Assembly (NCBI RefSeq): GCF_000428925.1 | Contig: NZ_AUAW01000007.1 | Span: 1 to 64,000, forward strand | DNA length: 64,000 bases | Source of the DNA: Furfurilactobacillus rossiae DSM 15814 | Lineage (GTDB): Bacteria > Bacillota > Bacilli > Lactobacillales > Lactobacillaceae | Direction of reading: 5' to 3' | Shown here: in pieces, positions 51,042 through 59,643 of the stretch | Layout of the letters: each line of letters opens with the position of its first letter | Numbering within the stretch: the stretch's first letter is position 1 | The notes under the pieces: model-generated | What the model saw: only the letters and a program-made list of their open reading frames with translations | Told to the model about the DNA's origin: nothing | The model's database searches: none | Program-made: the position numbers and the translations under genes

Positions 51042-51086
51042 ACACCCCGCACACATCTGAATTGTAGTGTGAAATCTAACGCAAAC

Positions 51087-51122
51087 AAAAAAAGCCCCAA
51101 TTTCCACACAGGAAATGAGCTC
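51087..51122 (-). terminator. Probable terminator after veg
   Basis: ATTTCC and GGAAAT with an outer AGC/GCT pair form an imperfect stem. Seven T follow on the minus strand. The stem is weak but the position fits. Confidence 0.5.
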
Positions 51123-51145
51123 CATTCGTAAAATTAAGCTGACGA

Positions 51146-51385
51146 TTATTCTTCGTCGAACGCAATTTCAATATTTTTAGTTAACACATCAGTGTAACTG
51201 TAAGAGACTCGTTCAAATGAGTTCTCCTCTTGGTCGAGGTCAACCACAAAAACAGCCGGATACGTTTCCTTAAGTGTGCCGCGGCGCTTGGTCACCTTTT
51301 TGCGACCTGCCTGAGCTACAACCATCAACTTTTGACCCAATTTAGCGTCCAGTTTAGCCTTGATACTTTGTAATGTTACTGGCAT
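51146..51385 (-). CDS. veg: Veg family protein
   Basis: A 79-residue SH3-like small protein. It begins MPVTLQSIKAKLD and has GRKKVTKRRGTLKETYPAVFVV. In B. subtilis Veg stimulates biofilm matrix production, though its biochemistry is unclear. The ATG at 51385 has GAGGTG upstream. ksgA-veg-ispE order is conserved in Bacilli; here a repeat locus separates veg from ispE. Confidence 0.93.
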   Translation of the reverse strand: MPVTLQSIKAKLDAKLGQKLMVVAQAGRKKVTKRRGTLKETYPAVFVVDLDQEENSFERVSYSYTDVLTKNIEIAFDEE

Positions 51386-51475
51386 GCAATTCACCTCACA
51401 TGCATAACAGTATATCATGGTCAAGTACTTTTTGCAATTGTTCCAATGAGGAAACTCCGTACATCTCCCAAGCAG

Positions 51476-52378
51476 TTAAAACAGATTGTGCGTGTGTAAA
51501 ACGTTTGTTAGCGCGATGAACCCCTCTAATGATAACCTTTCGGCACGAATGGACTGGGCCAATTCCATTTCGTCCAAACTCGCTTGCAATTCAACTTTTG
51601 TAGCTGGTGCCTTACCGAAGATACTTTGTAAATTATTCCAAAGACTCTTGCGGCGGTGAGCAAAACAACCACGAATCAACCGAAACAATGCATCATCACT
51701 GAATGGCTTTTCAGTTAGCGGTTCACGCGGTGTCAACGTCACGATGGCAGAATCCACGTTTGGCTGAGGAATGAACGCCGTCCGTGAGACGGTAAACGCC
51801 AGGCGTGCTTGCATCTTATATTGAACCGCTAACGTTAACGCGCCGTACGCCTTGGTTCCAGGTTCAGCGCTCAACCGTTCCGCCACTTCCTTCTGCATCA
51901 TAACAACAATCGCAGCAAAGTCGATCGGTGCACTCACGAGTCCCATTAAAATGGGCGTCGTGATGTAATAAGGCAAGTTAGCCACTACCTTGACAGTTTT
52001 GGCATCCGGTAAGTGTTTGGCAATTTCGTCTGCCAAATCAACTTTTAAAATGTCAGCATTGACGACGTCGACATTTTTATATGGTGCTAACGTCTCCGCC
52101 AATACGGGAATTAAATTCTGGTCAATTTCAAATGCCAGCACGCGATTGGCAGACCGAGCTAATTGCTCTGTCAGTGCGCCAATCCCAGGTCCAACTTCGA
52201 TGACATCATCGTCATCTGTGATGTCAGCTGCACTCACAATGTTGTGCAAAATGTTAACGTCTGACAGGAAGTTTTGACCTAAACTCTTCTTTACTGCGAT
52301 CCCATACGTATTCATAATTGCCCGCGTACGAACGGGATTAGCAATATCGGGGCGGTCAGCCCGTTTTGATTCTGTCAT
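51476..52378 (-). CDS. rsmA: 16S rRNA (A1518/A1519) dimethyltransferase
   Basis: KsgA/RsmA dimethylates two adjacent adenines near the 3' end of 16S rRNA. SAM-binding motifs: [10 protein letters not shown] (~33), [19 protein letters not shown] (~56) and catalytic NLPYYITTP (~132). The 300-residue length is usual. It follows rnmV with a 63-base gap. Confidence 0.97.
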   Translation of the reverse strand: MTESKRADRPDIANPVRTRAIMNTYGIAVKKSLGQNFLSDVNILHNIVSAADITDDDDVIEVGPGIGALTEQLARSANRVLAFEIDQNLIPVLAETLAPYKNVDVVNADILKVDLADEIAKHLPDAKTVKVVANLPYYITTPILMGLVSAPIDFAAIVVMMQKEVAERLSAEPGTKAYGALTLAVQYKMQARLAFTVSRTAFIPQPNVDSAIVTLTPREPLTEKPFSDDALFRLIRGCFAHRRKSLWNNLQSIFGKAPATKVELQASLDEMELAQSIRAERLSLEGFIALTNVLHTHNLF

Positions 52379-52441
52379 CTAGTCTCCTTGAACAATTCGA
52401 TGTTTTTTAGCTTATGAACTCAACAACGTGATTTATCAACG

Positions 52442-52993
52442 TTACTGATCTAATTGTTGGACTGCTTTTTTAAAATCTTCACGGCTTACTTGAAAAAGTT
52501 GAAGTCGTTTAAGCAGTTGCTTGCCATTGACGTAACCCAAATTCAACACTTCACCGAGTTTCTCCCGACGTTGCCGCGACTCTGCTTGCCCAACTAGGCC
52601 AGCCGCCAACAAATCCTGCTGAAAGATCAGCGGCTTATCGTCTAACGAACCGGCAGACAAATGCTGCAAAGCTGACTTAATGACAGCAGGGTCTGCGTGC
52701 TCGACACCCAGACTACCGCCCGCATTCTCTGGCACACCTTGCTTGCGCGTAATAAACGCATGCTTAGCATCAGGGACCGCAGCACTAATTAGTTTACGCA
52801 ATCGTTCACCATTGAAATCGGGATCAGTCAACACAATAACGCCACGCGTCGCCTGCAATTGTTTAATTTGAGCCAGCTTTGTTTTGTTAAGTGCCGACCC
52901 GTTCGTTTCAAACGTATCGGCGTTTACAGCCTGCTGAATGCGTTTGGTATCATCCTTGCCTTCAACAACCAACACTTCTTTTAACTTGTCCAT
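52442..52993 (-). CDS. rnmV: Ribonuclease M5
   Basis: Matures 5S rRNA. A Toprim nuclease: VVEGKDDTKRI near the N terminus holds the catalytic Glu, and VLTDPDFNGERLR near residue 55 holds the acidic pair. The 183-residue length is normal. The start overlaps the tatD stop by one base (TAATG). Confidence 0.96.
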   Translation of the reverse strand: MDKLKEVLVVEGKDDTKRIQQAVNADTFETNGSALNKTKLAQIKQLQATRGVIVLTDPDFNGERLRKLISAAVPDAKHAFITRKQGVPENAGGSLGVEHADPAVIKSALQHLSAGSLDDKPLIFQQDLLAAGLVGQAESRQRREKLGEVLNLGYVNGKQLLKRLQLFQVSREDFKKAVQQLDQ

Positions 52994-53772
52994 TAATCTT
53001 CAATCCCAAAAAATTGGTTCGCGTTAGCAAATGTCGCATCCGCAATTTCCAGCTCTGTCTGCTCACGCAATTTGGCAATGGCTTGTACCGTGAAGGCCAC
53101 GTTTGCCGGTTCGTTCTGTTCACCGCGATGTGGTTCCGGCGTCAGGTACGGCGCGTCGGTTTCCACTAACATCCGATCTAACGGCGTTTGTTTAACAGAA
53201 TCATGAACCTCATGCGCATTTTTAAAGCTGGCAACGCCAGAGTAAGACACGACCATTCCGAGATCCAAAAAGCGCTTGAGCCACTCTGGATCACCGTTAA
53301 AGCTGTGCATCACCCCACCGATGTCACGAATATCCGCCGCTTTTAAAATAGCGTACGTATCCGCAAACGCATCACGATTATGAATAATGACCGGCTTACC
53401 CAGTGATTTAGCAATATCAACTTGGCGAGCAAAAATGCGCTTTTGGTCGTCCACGACAGCATCGAGATTATCCACATGATAATCTAAACCAATTTCGCCG
53501 AGTGCCATCACCCGACTATCCTGCAGTTGACCAATCATGGTCTCCTCAACCGCATTGTTATAAGTGGCAACCTCTTCCGGATGCCAACCAACTGCGGCCC
53601 ACATATTTGAATAACGATGTGCTAGTTCAATCCCACGTTCATTCAGTTTGGCATCCGAACCTACGTTCATGATCCGCGTAACATGAGCAGCAGCGGCGTG
53701 TTGATTATATGATGCGGCTTCCTCATAAAAGGTGTCGTCATTTAAATGAGTGTGTGAATCAAAAATTTCCAT
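52993..53772 (-). CDS. tatD: TatD-family metal-dependent DNase
   Basis: A 259-residue TIM-barrel hydrolase. Metal ligands appear in IFDSHTHLND (start), ALGEIGLDYH (~91), VIIHNRDA (~126) and MHSFNGD (~152), with VETDAPYL near 203. The ATG at 53772 has ACGGAG upstream; a 13-residue extension is rejected. It lies between metG and rnmV as in B. subtilis yabD. Confidence 0.94.
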   Translation of the reverse strand: MEIFDSHTHLNDDTFYEEAASYNQHAAAAHVTRIMNVGSDAKLNERGIELAHRYSNMWAAVGWHPEEVATYNNAVEETMIGQLQDSRVMALGEIGLDYHVDNLDAVVDDQKRIFARQVDIAKSLGKPVIIHNRDAFADTYAILKAADIRDIGGVMHSFNGDPEWLKRFLDLGMVVSYSGVASFKNAHEVHDSVKQTPLDRMLVETDAPYLTPEPHRGEQNEPANVAFTVQAIAKLREQTELEIADATFANANQFFGIED

Positions 53773-53797
53773 CTTTATCTCCGTTAGTGAGATTGAT

Positions 53798-55837
53798 TTA
53801 TCCCAGAACATCCCCGTTATTCAGGCTGTCTGGCACAATAACCAGCGTCACTTTTCCGTCACGTTCAGTCGACAACAACATTCCTTGACTGATTTGGCCA
53901 CGCATCTTACGTGGCTTCAAGTTTGTCACGGCCAGTACTTTCTTACCGGTTAACTTTTCATAATCAGGATACCATTCGTGAATACCTGAGAGAATCTGCC
54001 GATTTTGTTGATCGCCAGCGTCCAAACGGAATTGTAGCAGCTTATCTGCACCCTCAACTGGTTTAACCGACTTGATTTCGGCAACCTTAATCTCCGTTTT
54101 ATCAAATTCATCAAACTTGATTTCAGGTTTCGTCAAGTTCAGGGTGACGTTTTCTGGTTCCCATTGAGAATCAGCAGCCGCTGCCATTGCAGAACGGCCT
54201 TTTTGCTTATCCGTCTTAGTCATTTGTGATTGGATAAAGTCGACTTCTTCCTGTGCATCCAAACGTGGGAAGATTGGGGTTCCTTTCGCAACAACTTGAC
54301 TGTTAACCGGCAGATCGGCCATCTTTAAGCCTTCAATCTGCATACTATCAGCATCCGTTGGCAACCCCAACTGCGTCAAAATTTCTTTTGGTGCGTGTGT
54401 CATGATTGGCTGAATCAGTAATGCAATCACCCGCAGGCTGGCCACTAAATGACTCATGGCAGCTGCCAAACGTTTGTCATCACCATCATTAGCCTTTTTA
54501 GCTAACGTCCATGGTTCTGTTTCATCAATGTATTTATTTGTGCGTGAAACGAGCTTCCAAACCGCTGACAAAGCATCCGCAAAGTGCAGGCTTTCCATCA
54601 GCTGGTGGTATTCGGCAATCGTGTCTACAGCCGTTTGTTCCAAATCGGCGTCGGGTTCATTGACATTGCTTTCAAAGGCTGGCACGACCCCGTCGTAATA
54701 CTTATTAACCATGGCAACAGTCCGATTCAGCAAGTTCCCCAAATCATTGGCTAGATCATAATTAATCTTATCGACAAAGTCTTCCGGCGTGAATACACCA
54801 TCGTTACCAAACGGCATTGCCTTCAACAAGTAGTACCGTAAAGCATCCAGTCCGTACCGGTGAACCAGGGTCTCTGGGTAAATGACGTTTCCCTTTGACT
54901 TACTCATCTTGCCATTCTTCATCAACAACCAGCCGTGACCAACCACGTGCTTTGGCAATGGTAAGCCAAGTGCGTGCAAAATAATTGGCCAGTAAATGGT
55001 GTGGAAACGGACAATTTCTTTACCAACCATTTGAACGTTAGCTGGCCAGTACTTCTTGAAGTTGCTGTCGTCATCAGTCCCGTAACCCAGCGCTGTAATA
55101 TAGTTGGACAGTGCATCAACCCACACATAAATCACGTGCTTCGGGTCAGTTTTAACTGGCACACCCCACTTGTAACTCGTCCGAGAAACGGACAGGTCTT
55201 CCAAGCCAGGTTCCAAGAAGTTCTTCACCATTTCATTCATTCGCGTGTTTGGAATAATGAAATCTGGGTGTTCTTTGTAATAGTTCATCAGCCAGTCGGC
55301 GTACTTACTCATCTTGAAGAAGTAAGATTCTTCATCAGTCCACACGACCTCGTGACCAGATGGCGCTTTCCCACCGGTCACTTTGCCGTTTTCATCACGG
55401 AAGACTTCTGCTAACTGGGATTCCGTAAAGAATTCCTCATCGTCCACAGAATACCAGCCTTCATAGTGACCCTTGTAAATATCGCCTTGTGCCAATAACT
55501 GATCAAAAATTTTCTGAACAGCGGCTTCATGATAATCATCGGTTGTTCGAATAAACTTGTCGTTACTGATTTCCAGCAACTTCCACAGTTCTTTAATCTG
55601 GGCAGCCATGCCATCGACATATTCCTTCGGCTGTTTACCCAAAGATTCGGCTTTTTCTTCGATTTTTTGACCGTGCTCATCTGTTCCAGTCAGGAAGAAG
55701 ACGTCGTTACCCATTAACCGCCGGTAACGCGCCTCGGCATCGACTGCGATGGTCGTATATGAATTCCCGATATGTAACTTGCCAGACGGGTAATAAATTG
55801 GCGTAGTAATGTAGTAAGTCGGCTTTTTTTCTGCCAT
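53798..55837 (-). CDS. metG: Methionyl-tRNA synthetase
   Basis: 679 residues. HIGH-like [12 protein letters not shown] lies near residue 15 and KMSKS as [11 protein letters not shown] near 303. The C terminus (about 575-679) is the dimerising, tRNA-binding OB domain ([20 protein letters not shown]). The zinc knuckle is absent, as in the related B. subtilis enzyme type. I choose the ATG at 55837 ([12 protein letters not shown]), after AAAGGAG. An upstream ATG at 55891 adds 18 unsupported residues. Confidence 0.96.
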   Translation of the reverse strand: MAEKKPTYYITTPIYYPSGKLHIGNSYTTIAVDAEARYRRLMGNDVFFLTGTDEHGQKIEEKAESLGKQPKEYVDGMAAQIKELWKLLEISNDKFIRTTDDYHEAAVQKIFDQLLAQGDIYKGHYEGWYSVDDEEFFTESQLAEVFRDENGKVTGGKAPSGHEVVWTDEESYFFKMSKYADWLMNYYKEHPDFIIPNTRMNEMVKNFLEPGLEDLSVSRTSYKWGVPVKTDPKHVIYVWVDALSNYITALGYGTDDDSNFKKYWPANVQMVGKEIVRFHTIYWPIILHALGLPLPKHVVGHGWLLMKNGKMSKSKGNVIYPETLVHRYGLDALRYYLLKAMPFGNDGVFTPEDFVDKINYDLANDLGNLLNRTVAMVNKYYDGVVPAFESNVNEPDADLEQTAVDTIAEYHQLMESLHFADALSAVWKLVSRTNKYIDETEPWTLAKKANDGDDKRLAAAMSHLVASLRVIALLIQPIMTHAPKEILTQLGLPTDADSMQIEGLKMADLPVNSQVVAKGTPIFPRLDAQEEVDFIQSQMTKTDKQKGRSAMAAAADSQWEPENVTLNLTKPEIKFDEFDKTEIKVAEIKSVKPVEGADKLLQFRLDAGDQQNRQILSGIHEWYPDYEKLTGKKVLAVTNLKPRKMRGQISQGMLLSTERDGKVTLVIVPDSLNNGDVLG

Positions 55838-55957
55838 GAACAAATCTTCTCCTTTAGTTCGCGAGCCCGCAATGTTTGGCATCACGAACACCTCGTTAGT
55901 CTGAATAAGTATACCATAGCACTTTGCACGGCTACGGAGTTTATCAAACAGAATTTC

Positions 55958-56806
55958 TCAAAATAAATCTAATTGGGTCGGACCCAATCCATTAAACGTT
56001 AATCCCAGCTGATCACGCAGGCTTTCCGCATTAGCGGCGGCGTCTCGATGCCCGTTATTGTTGAAGATCACATATGTTTGGTCAACTTGTTGGCTCACTG
56101 TTTTAACAGCTTCACCTAAACGAGCCAACTCATCATCCGAATACCGATAATTGGTTCGATCCTTACGCCAGTCACCTTGGTGATCTAACCAGCCGCGGCG
56201 ATTCTGACCGTGAAATCGGAAGTACGCTGCTGTTGGCGTTGTTACGACCGGTGTAAATGGCACGCCGCGATTGCCATCATTCGGTTCGTCAGCAATTACG
56301 TAAGTCATGTTAAGACTGGTTAAGTAATCAAACACGTCCTTGCTCAAGCTACCCTCATACCAACTGGGATCACGGAATTCTACCGCAACCGGCAAATCGC
56401 CCATGTGAACCCGCACGTCACGTAGGTAACGAATATGGTCTAAATTTCGGGTAAAGTATGGCGGAAACTGAAATAACACCGTTGCCAACATCCCCGCCTT
56501 GACTAACGGAACCACTGCGCGACGGAATTGATTAAACGTTTGCCAGCGCTCATCATCACTAACTTGTTCAGACTTTGCATCATCATGACGTGTCATCACC
56601 TGATGTGCCTTCAAAATATACTGAAAGCCATCCGGCGCTTGATTACGCCAATTGGTGACGGTCTTAACACTGGGCACGCCATAAAAAGACGTATCCAATT
56701 CAACCAGTGGAAACACGCCAGCGTACTCAGAAAACAGCACATCACGCTGTTCATCGTGAATTAAGTGTGGATGCCGCGTCCATGTCGATAATCCAATCGT
56801 AATCAA
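55958..56806 (-). CDS. DUF72 family protein (YecE-like)
   Basis: A 282-residue TIM-barrel-like protein of the DUF72/YecE family. It begins MITIGLSTWTRHP, then VELDTSFYGVPS and FQYILKAHQVMTRH, with VAVEFRDPSWY near residue 145 and AYFRFHGQNRRGW near 195. The function is not established. The start is TTG at 56806 with AAGGGGG eight bases upstream. Confidence 0.88.
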   Translation of the reverse strand: MITIGLSTWTRHPHLIHDEQRDVLFSEYAGVFPLVELDTSFYGVPSVKTVTNWRNQAPDGFQYILKAHQVMTRHDDAKSEQVSDDERWQTFNQFRRAVVPLVKAGMLATVLFQFPPYFTRNLDHIRYLRDVRVHMGDLPVAVEFRDPSWYEGSLSKDVFDYLTSLNMTYVIADEPNDGNRGVPFTPVVTTPTAAYFRFHGQNRRGWLDHQGDWRKDRTNYRYSDDELARLGEAVKTVSQQVDQTYVIFNNNGHRDAAANAESLRDQLGLTFNGLGPTQLDLF

Positions 56807-56856
56807 TTCGTTGTCCCCCTTTTAGCCAGTTCCTCGTGTTTTGCACTAATTTCTAA

Positions 56857-56887
56857 CAAAAACGGTGCCACCATTATGGGCACCGTT
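56857..56887 (-). terminator. Terminator after the 106-residue membrane protein
   Basis: Arms AACGGTGCC and GGGCACCGTT pair closely. TTTTTGTT follows on the minus strand. Confidence 0.85.
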
Positions 56888-56912
56888 GCGTAATCTTTAA
56901 ATATGGTTAGCG

Positions 56913-57233
56913 TTACTTAAACTGACGAATAACGTTGGTCTCTTCTTCAGACAAGGTCTTGCCCTTCAATGTGCTGATCAGCATCAGTCCCTGACGCCGG
57001 TAATTGCTGCGAATGGCAGAAAATGACCAACTGATCATCGCAAACAGGAAGGTCACCATTGCGGCATTCGTTCGTGGCATGGCGACACCAAACAGCATTG
57101 CTGGTTGGGCGCCAAAGAACACTTGCCAAGCACCGTAAAACATTAAGAAATCAAATAATAGTTGTAGTCGATTGACCCACTTCATCTGTGACAGTAAACT
57201 CCCAAGCCGGGCAAAAATATCATCACGATTCAT
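56913..57233 (-). CDS. Small membrane protein of unknown function
   Basis: 106 residues with two hydrophobic segments (about 23-42 and 47-70) and a basic C-terminal part (SNYRRQGLMLISTLKGK). I do not recognise the family. It has an ATG start and its own terminator, so it is probably expressed alone. Confidence 0.6.
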   Translation of the reverse strand: MNRDDIFARLGSLLSQMKWVNRLQLLFDFLMFYGAWQVFFGAQPAMLFGVAMPRTNAAMVTFLFAMISWSFSAIRSNYRRQGLMLISTLKGKTLSEEETNVIRQFK

Positions 57234-57315
57234 CTTCTGTCACCCACTTTCTTCATGGCACCTGCATTTAATAATACATTAATTGTAAGAAAGTCCGGCC
57301 CAAAACGCAATTGAT

Positions 57316-58023
57316 TTAACCTTTTAGACCGGCAAAAAACGTTTCTGCGTCGCCGGAATATTGAGCCGTTACGCTACCTGCTGGAATTGGTTCATTGTTT
57401 ACCACAACCAGCTTAGCATTGGGCTGACGATAATTAATCAACCCGGCAAATGGATATACCTTAAACGAAGTACCAACAATCACTAATAGGTCGGCCGCTT
57501 CAATAGCGGCCATTGACCGCTGTAGTGCAGACTCCGAGATAGACTCACCATACAACACAATGTCTGGGCGAATGATTCCGTGGTCAGTGTCATGATACAT
57601 GGATTTCATATAGTCGTGCCAATCAACCTGCTCGCCGTCCTTACTACAATAACAGCGATACAAATTACCATGGAACTCAACAACCTGATCATTACCAGCT
57701 GTTCGGTCCAGATTATCAATGTTTTGTGTAATCAACGAGGCCCGACCTGATTGACACAAGGCTGCAATTTTTTCATGAATGACGTTTGGCTTGGCATCTG
57801 GAAAGTACAAATTCTCTTTCACAAAATCATAGAACATTTCAGGCTGCTGAACAAAGCAGTCATGACTCAACAAATACTCTGGTGGCAAGCCCTTGAACTT
57901 GGCCGAATACAACCCGGACTTAGACCTGTAGTCAGGAATACCTGAAGCAGTCGAAACACCCGCACCAGTCATAAACGTAATGTGTTGTGCTTGATCGAAC
58001 AATGTTTGCAAATTCTCTGTCAT
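57316..58023 (-). CDS. Sir2-family NAD-dependent protein deacylase, zinc ribbon degenerate
   Basis: 235 residues. NAD-binding GAGVSTASGIPDYRSK (~20), TQNIDNLDR (~100), catalytic His in VVEFHGNLY (~117) and late GTSFKVYPFAG (~185) are intact. The zinc ribbon, normally two CxxC pairs, is reduced to CYC with neither the partner Cys nor the second pair (YHDTDHGIIRP instead). It probably folds without zinc or has reduced activity; that is inference. The ATG at 58023 has GGAGGGTGG upstream. Confidence 0.88.
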   Translation of the reverse strand: MTENLQTLFDQAQHITFMTGAGVSTASGIPDYRSKSGLYSAKFKGLPPEYLLSHDCFVQQPEMFYDFVKENLYFPDAKPNVIHEKIAALCQSGRASLITQNIDNLDRTAGNDQVVEFHGNLYRCYCSKDGEQVDWHDYMKSMYHDTDHGIIRPDIVLYGESISESALQRSMAAIEAADLLVIVGTSFKVYPFAGLINYRQPNAKLVVVNNEPIPAGSVTAQYSGDAETFFAGLKG

Positions 58024-58057
58024 CACGAACCACCCTCCATTTGCCAATCACGTCAAA

Positions 58058-59026
58058 CTAATCCCGCACGATATAACTAATGTTATGCGCCTCAAGAAAA
58101 TCCTTAACCGGCGTATCATACACTTCTTTGAAAAACGAAGAACTATCCGCGTCTTCCTTAGGCGGCGTCATCACAAATGCATTTTGACGATCAGAACGAT
58201 TCAATGCAACATAAGCCCGTTCCCCAGACTCTTTATCTTTCAAATCAGAATGGAAAATTTCAAACATCTGACGCATTTCCAATCGCAACTGACGTTCACT
58301 CAACACACTTGTAACCGTTGTAAATGCTGCACTATTCAACGCTGGCAAACCCCAGTCGGTTAATTGTGCATCAAATGCCTTGTACAAACGAACCAGTGCC
58401 CGACGAACATCAAATGGTGTATTGATTTTTTTAGCCATCATCACATCGCACAGCTTTTTGGCAGCTGCATAAGTCTTCGGGAAGTTGGTGCTTAATTCTT
58501 TTTCATGCTTGCTGATGCCCTCGCCATAAAACACGAGCGCATCCAGTAACACGAGCAAACGTAACGCATTTTGTGCGTCATCCTCAGCGCCTGTTTCAGG
58601 TTCAGGATCAATTGTCGCAAAAATCCCGTTATAAAATTCATCACTGACTTTGTCGTCAATCAAGCCATGACCCGCCAAGGCTGGAAAAATCACCACATGG
58701 TTCACGACATTAAACAACTGGGTCGACATGGCCATCAGCTGTTCATCCAATTCGTCGTCACCAAACGTGAGGTTAAACTCGATCTGAGGAAAGCCTTGCA
58801 ACAGCATCAATAAGTGACTCAGTTCGTGAGCCGCTGAATACTGGGGTGCAGTAATATCGTCAACCCAGATCAACAAACGGTCTTTTAACACATGCTGTTC
58901 AACCTGATCATCACGAACGTAGCCGGCGTGTTTGTCACCGAACTGGACCATTACTGTGCCAGGAAACAACTCGTTGACTTGGTCCAACAATGTTTGGACC
59001 GCTGGCGCTAATTTAATGTCTGCCAT
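58058..59026 (-). CDS. HExxH-containing protein of unknown function (IpaB/EvcA-like annotation)
   Basis: A soluble, acidic protein of 322 residues. SAAHELSHLLMLL near residue 64 contains a zinc-metallopeptidase HExxH motif. Similar lactobacillar proteins have, as I recall, been labelled 'IpaB/EvcA family', a name without experimental support. No signal peptide or membrane segment is visible. It is 34 bases upstream of the sirtuin gene and likely co-transcribed with it. ATG start after AAAGGAGTAAAC. Confidence 0.65.
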   Translation of the reverse strand: MADIKLAPAVQTLLDQVNELFPGTVMVQFGDKHAGYVRDDQVEQHVLKDRLLIWVDDITAPQYSAAHELSHLLMLLQGFPQIEFNLTFGDDELDEQLMAMSTQLFNVVNHVVIFPALAGHGLIDDKVSDEFYNGIFATIDPEPETGAEDDAQNALRLLVLLDALVFYGEGISKHEKELSTNFPKTYAAAKKLCDVMMAKKINTPFDVRRALVRLYKAFDAQLTDWGLPALNSAAFTTVTSVLSERQLRLEMRQMFEIFHSDLKDKESGERAYVALNRSDRQNAFVMTPPKEDADSSSFFKEVYDTPVKDFLEAHNISYIVRD

Positions 59027-59111
59027 GTTTACTCCTTTATTTCTGCATAAACTTCATTATTGATTTCACATTTAATACCAAGTTACGATTGGTTACTTTA
59101 AGCTTCCGCCT

Positions 59112-59236
59112 CCGGTTGTCCGCGTTGAAGCCACTGTGTGGACCGGTTTGAGCCCGCAAGTTTGTCCGTGATGTAAATTCAGCAAAGACCGCTTCATTAA
59201 CATCACTTTCACAGTTTTTTCAACGCTGCCAACCTC
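59112..59236 (-). repeat. Structured intergenic element, copy K (locus 5, left, internal deletion)
   Basis: About 125 nt on the minus strand. P1 (AGCGTTGAA / TTCAACGC, CTGTG / CACAG) and P2 (GTGATGTTAAT / ATTTACATCAC) are intact, and GGAC/GTCC remains. The whole P3 hairpin, the GGCGAGGTGAAAGA strand and P4 are missing; ACAAACTTGCGGGCTC bridges the gap. A natural deletion that spares the outer helices. Confidence 0.82.
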
Positions 59237-59377
59237 CAGCTACAGTGCGCAACTTGCTTGCAAGTGCCCATTAGCTGTACTCAACAAATTTCGAACATTG
59301 TTACAGCTCAGTAAAACCACACACTGTTCTTCCTATCAGTAAGTCGGCGTCTGTCTGTCATCTAACGCCAGTTAACG

Positions 59378-59403
59378 TATACATATACATATACATATAC
59401 ATA
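59378..59403. repeat. TATACA microsatellite
   Basis: Four tandem TATACA units between copies K and D. Such a hexamer run can change length by slippage. Confidence 0.85.
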
Positions 59404-59426
59404 GCCTGAACACTGTTACATCAGCT

Positions 59427-59607
59427 GAAGGGCGGCGACATTGGAACCAAGTCGTGAAAATGGTGTTAATTCGGCGAGGTTCCGAATTTACAGCATGGAC
59501 GGTCGCGGAGACTCGGCTTCTCACGAGGCTCGGCGGCGAGGTGAAAGACTTCGATTTTCAGAAGGCTTGAACCGGTCCCACGACGGCGTTCCAATGTCGC
59601 CAACCGG
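59427..59607 (+). repeat. Structured intergenic element, copy D (locus 5, right)
   Basis: About 181 nt on the plus strand. P1 pairs GGCGACATTGGAAC with GTTCCAATGTCGCC and GTCGTG with CACGAC. P2 is GGTGTTAATTCGG / CCGAATTTACAGC. P3 has CTCG/CGAG; P4 is CTTC/GAAG. The strings GGCGAGGTGAAAGACTT and TTGAACCGGTCCCAC are intact. The flank GGAAGCGG follows. It is antisense to mvaA transcription. Confidence 0.9.
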
Positions 59608-59643
59608 AAGCGGAAACAAACTTTAAAACACTGACAATAAAAG

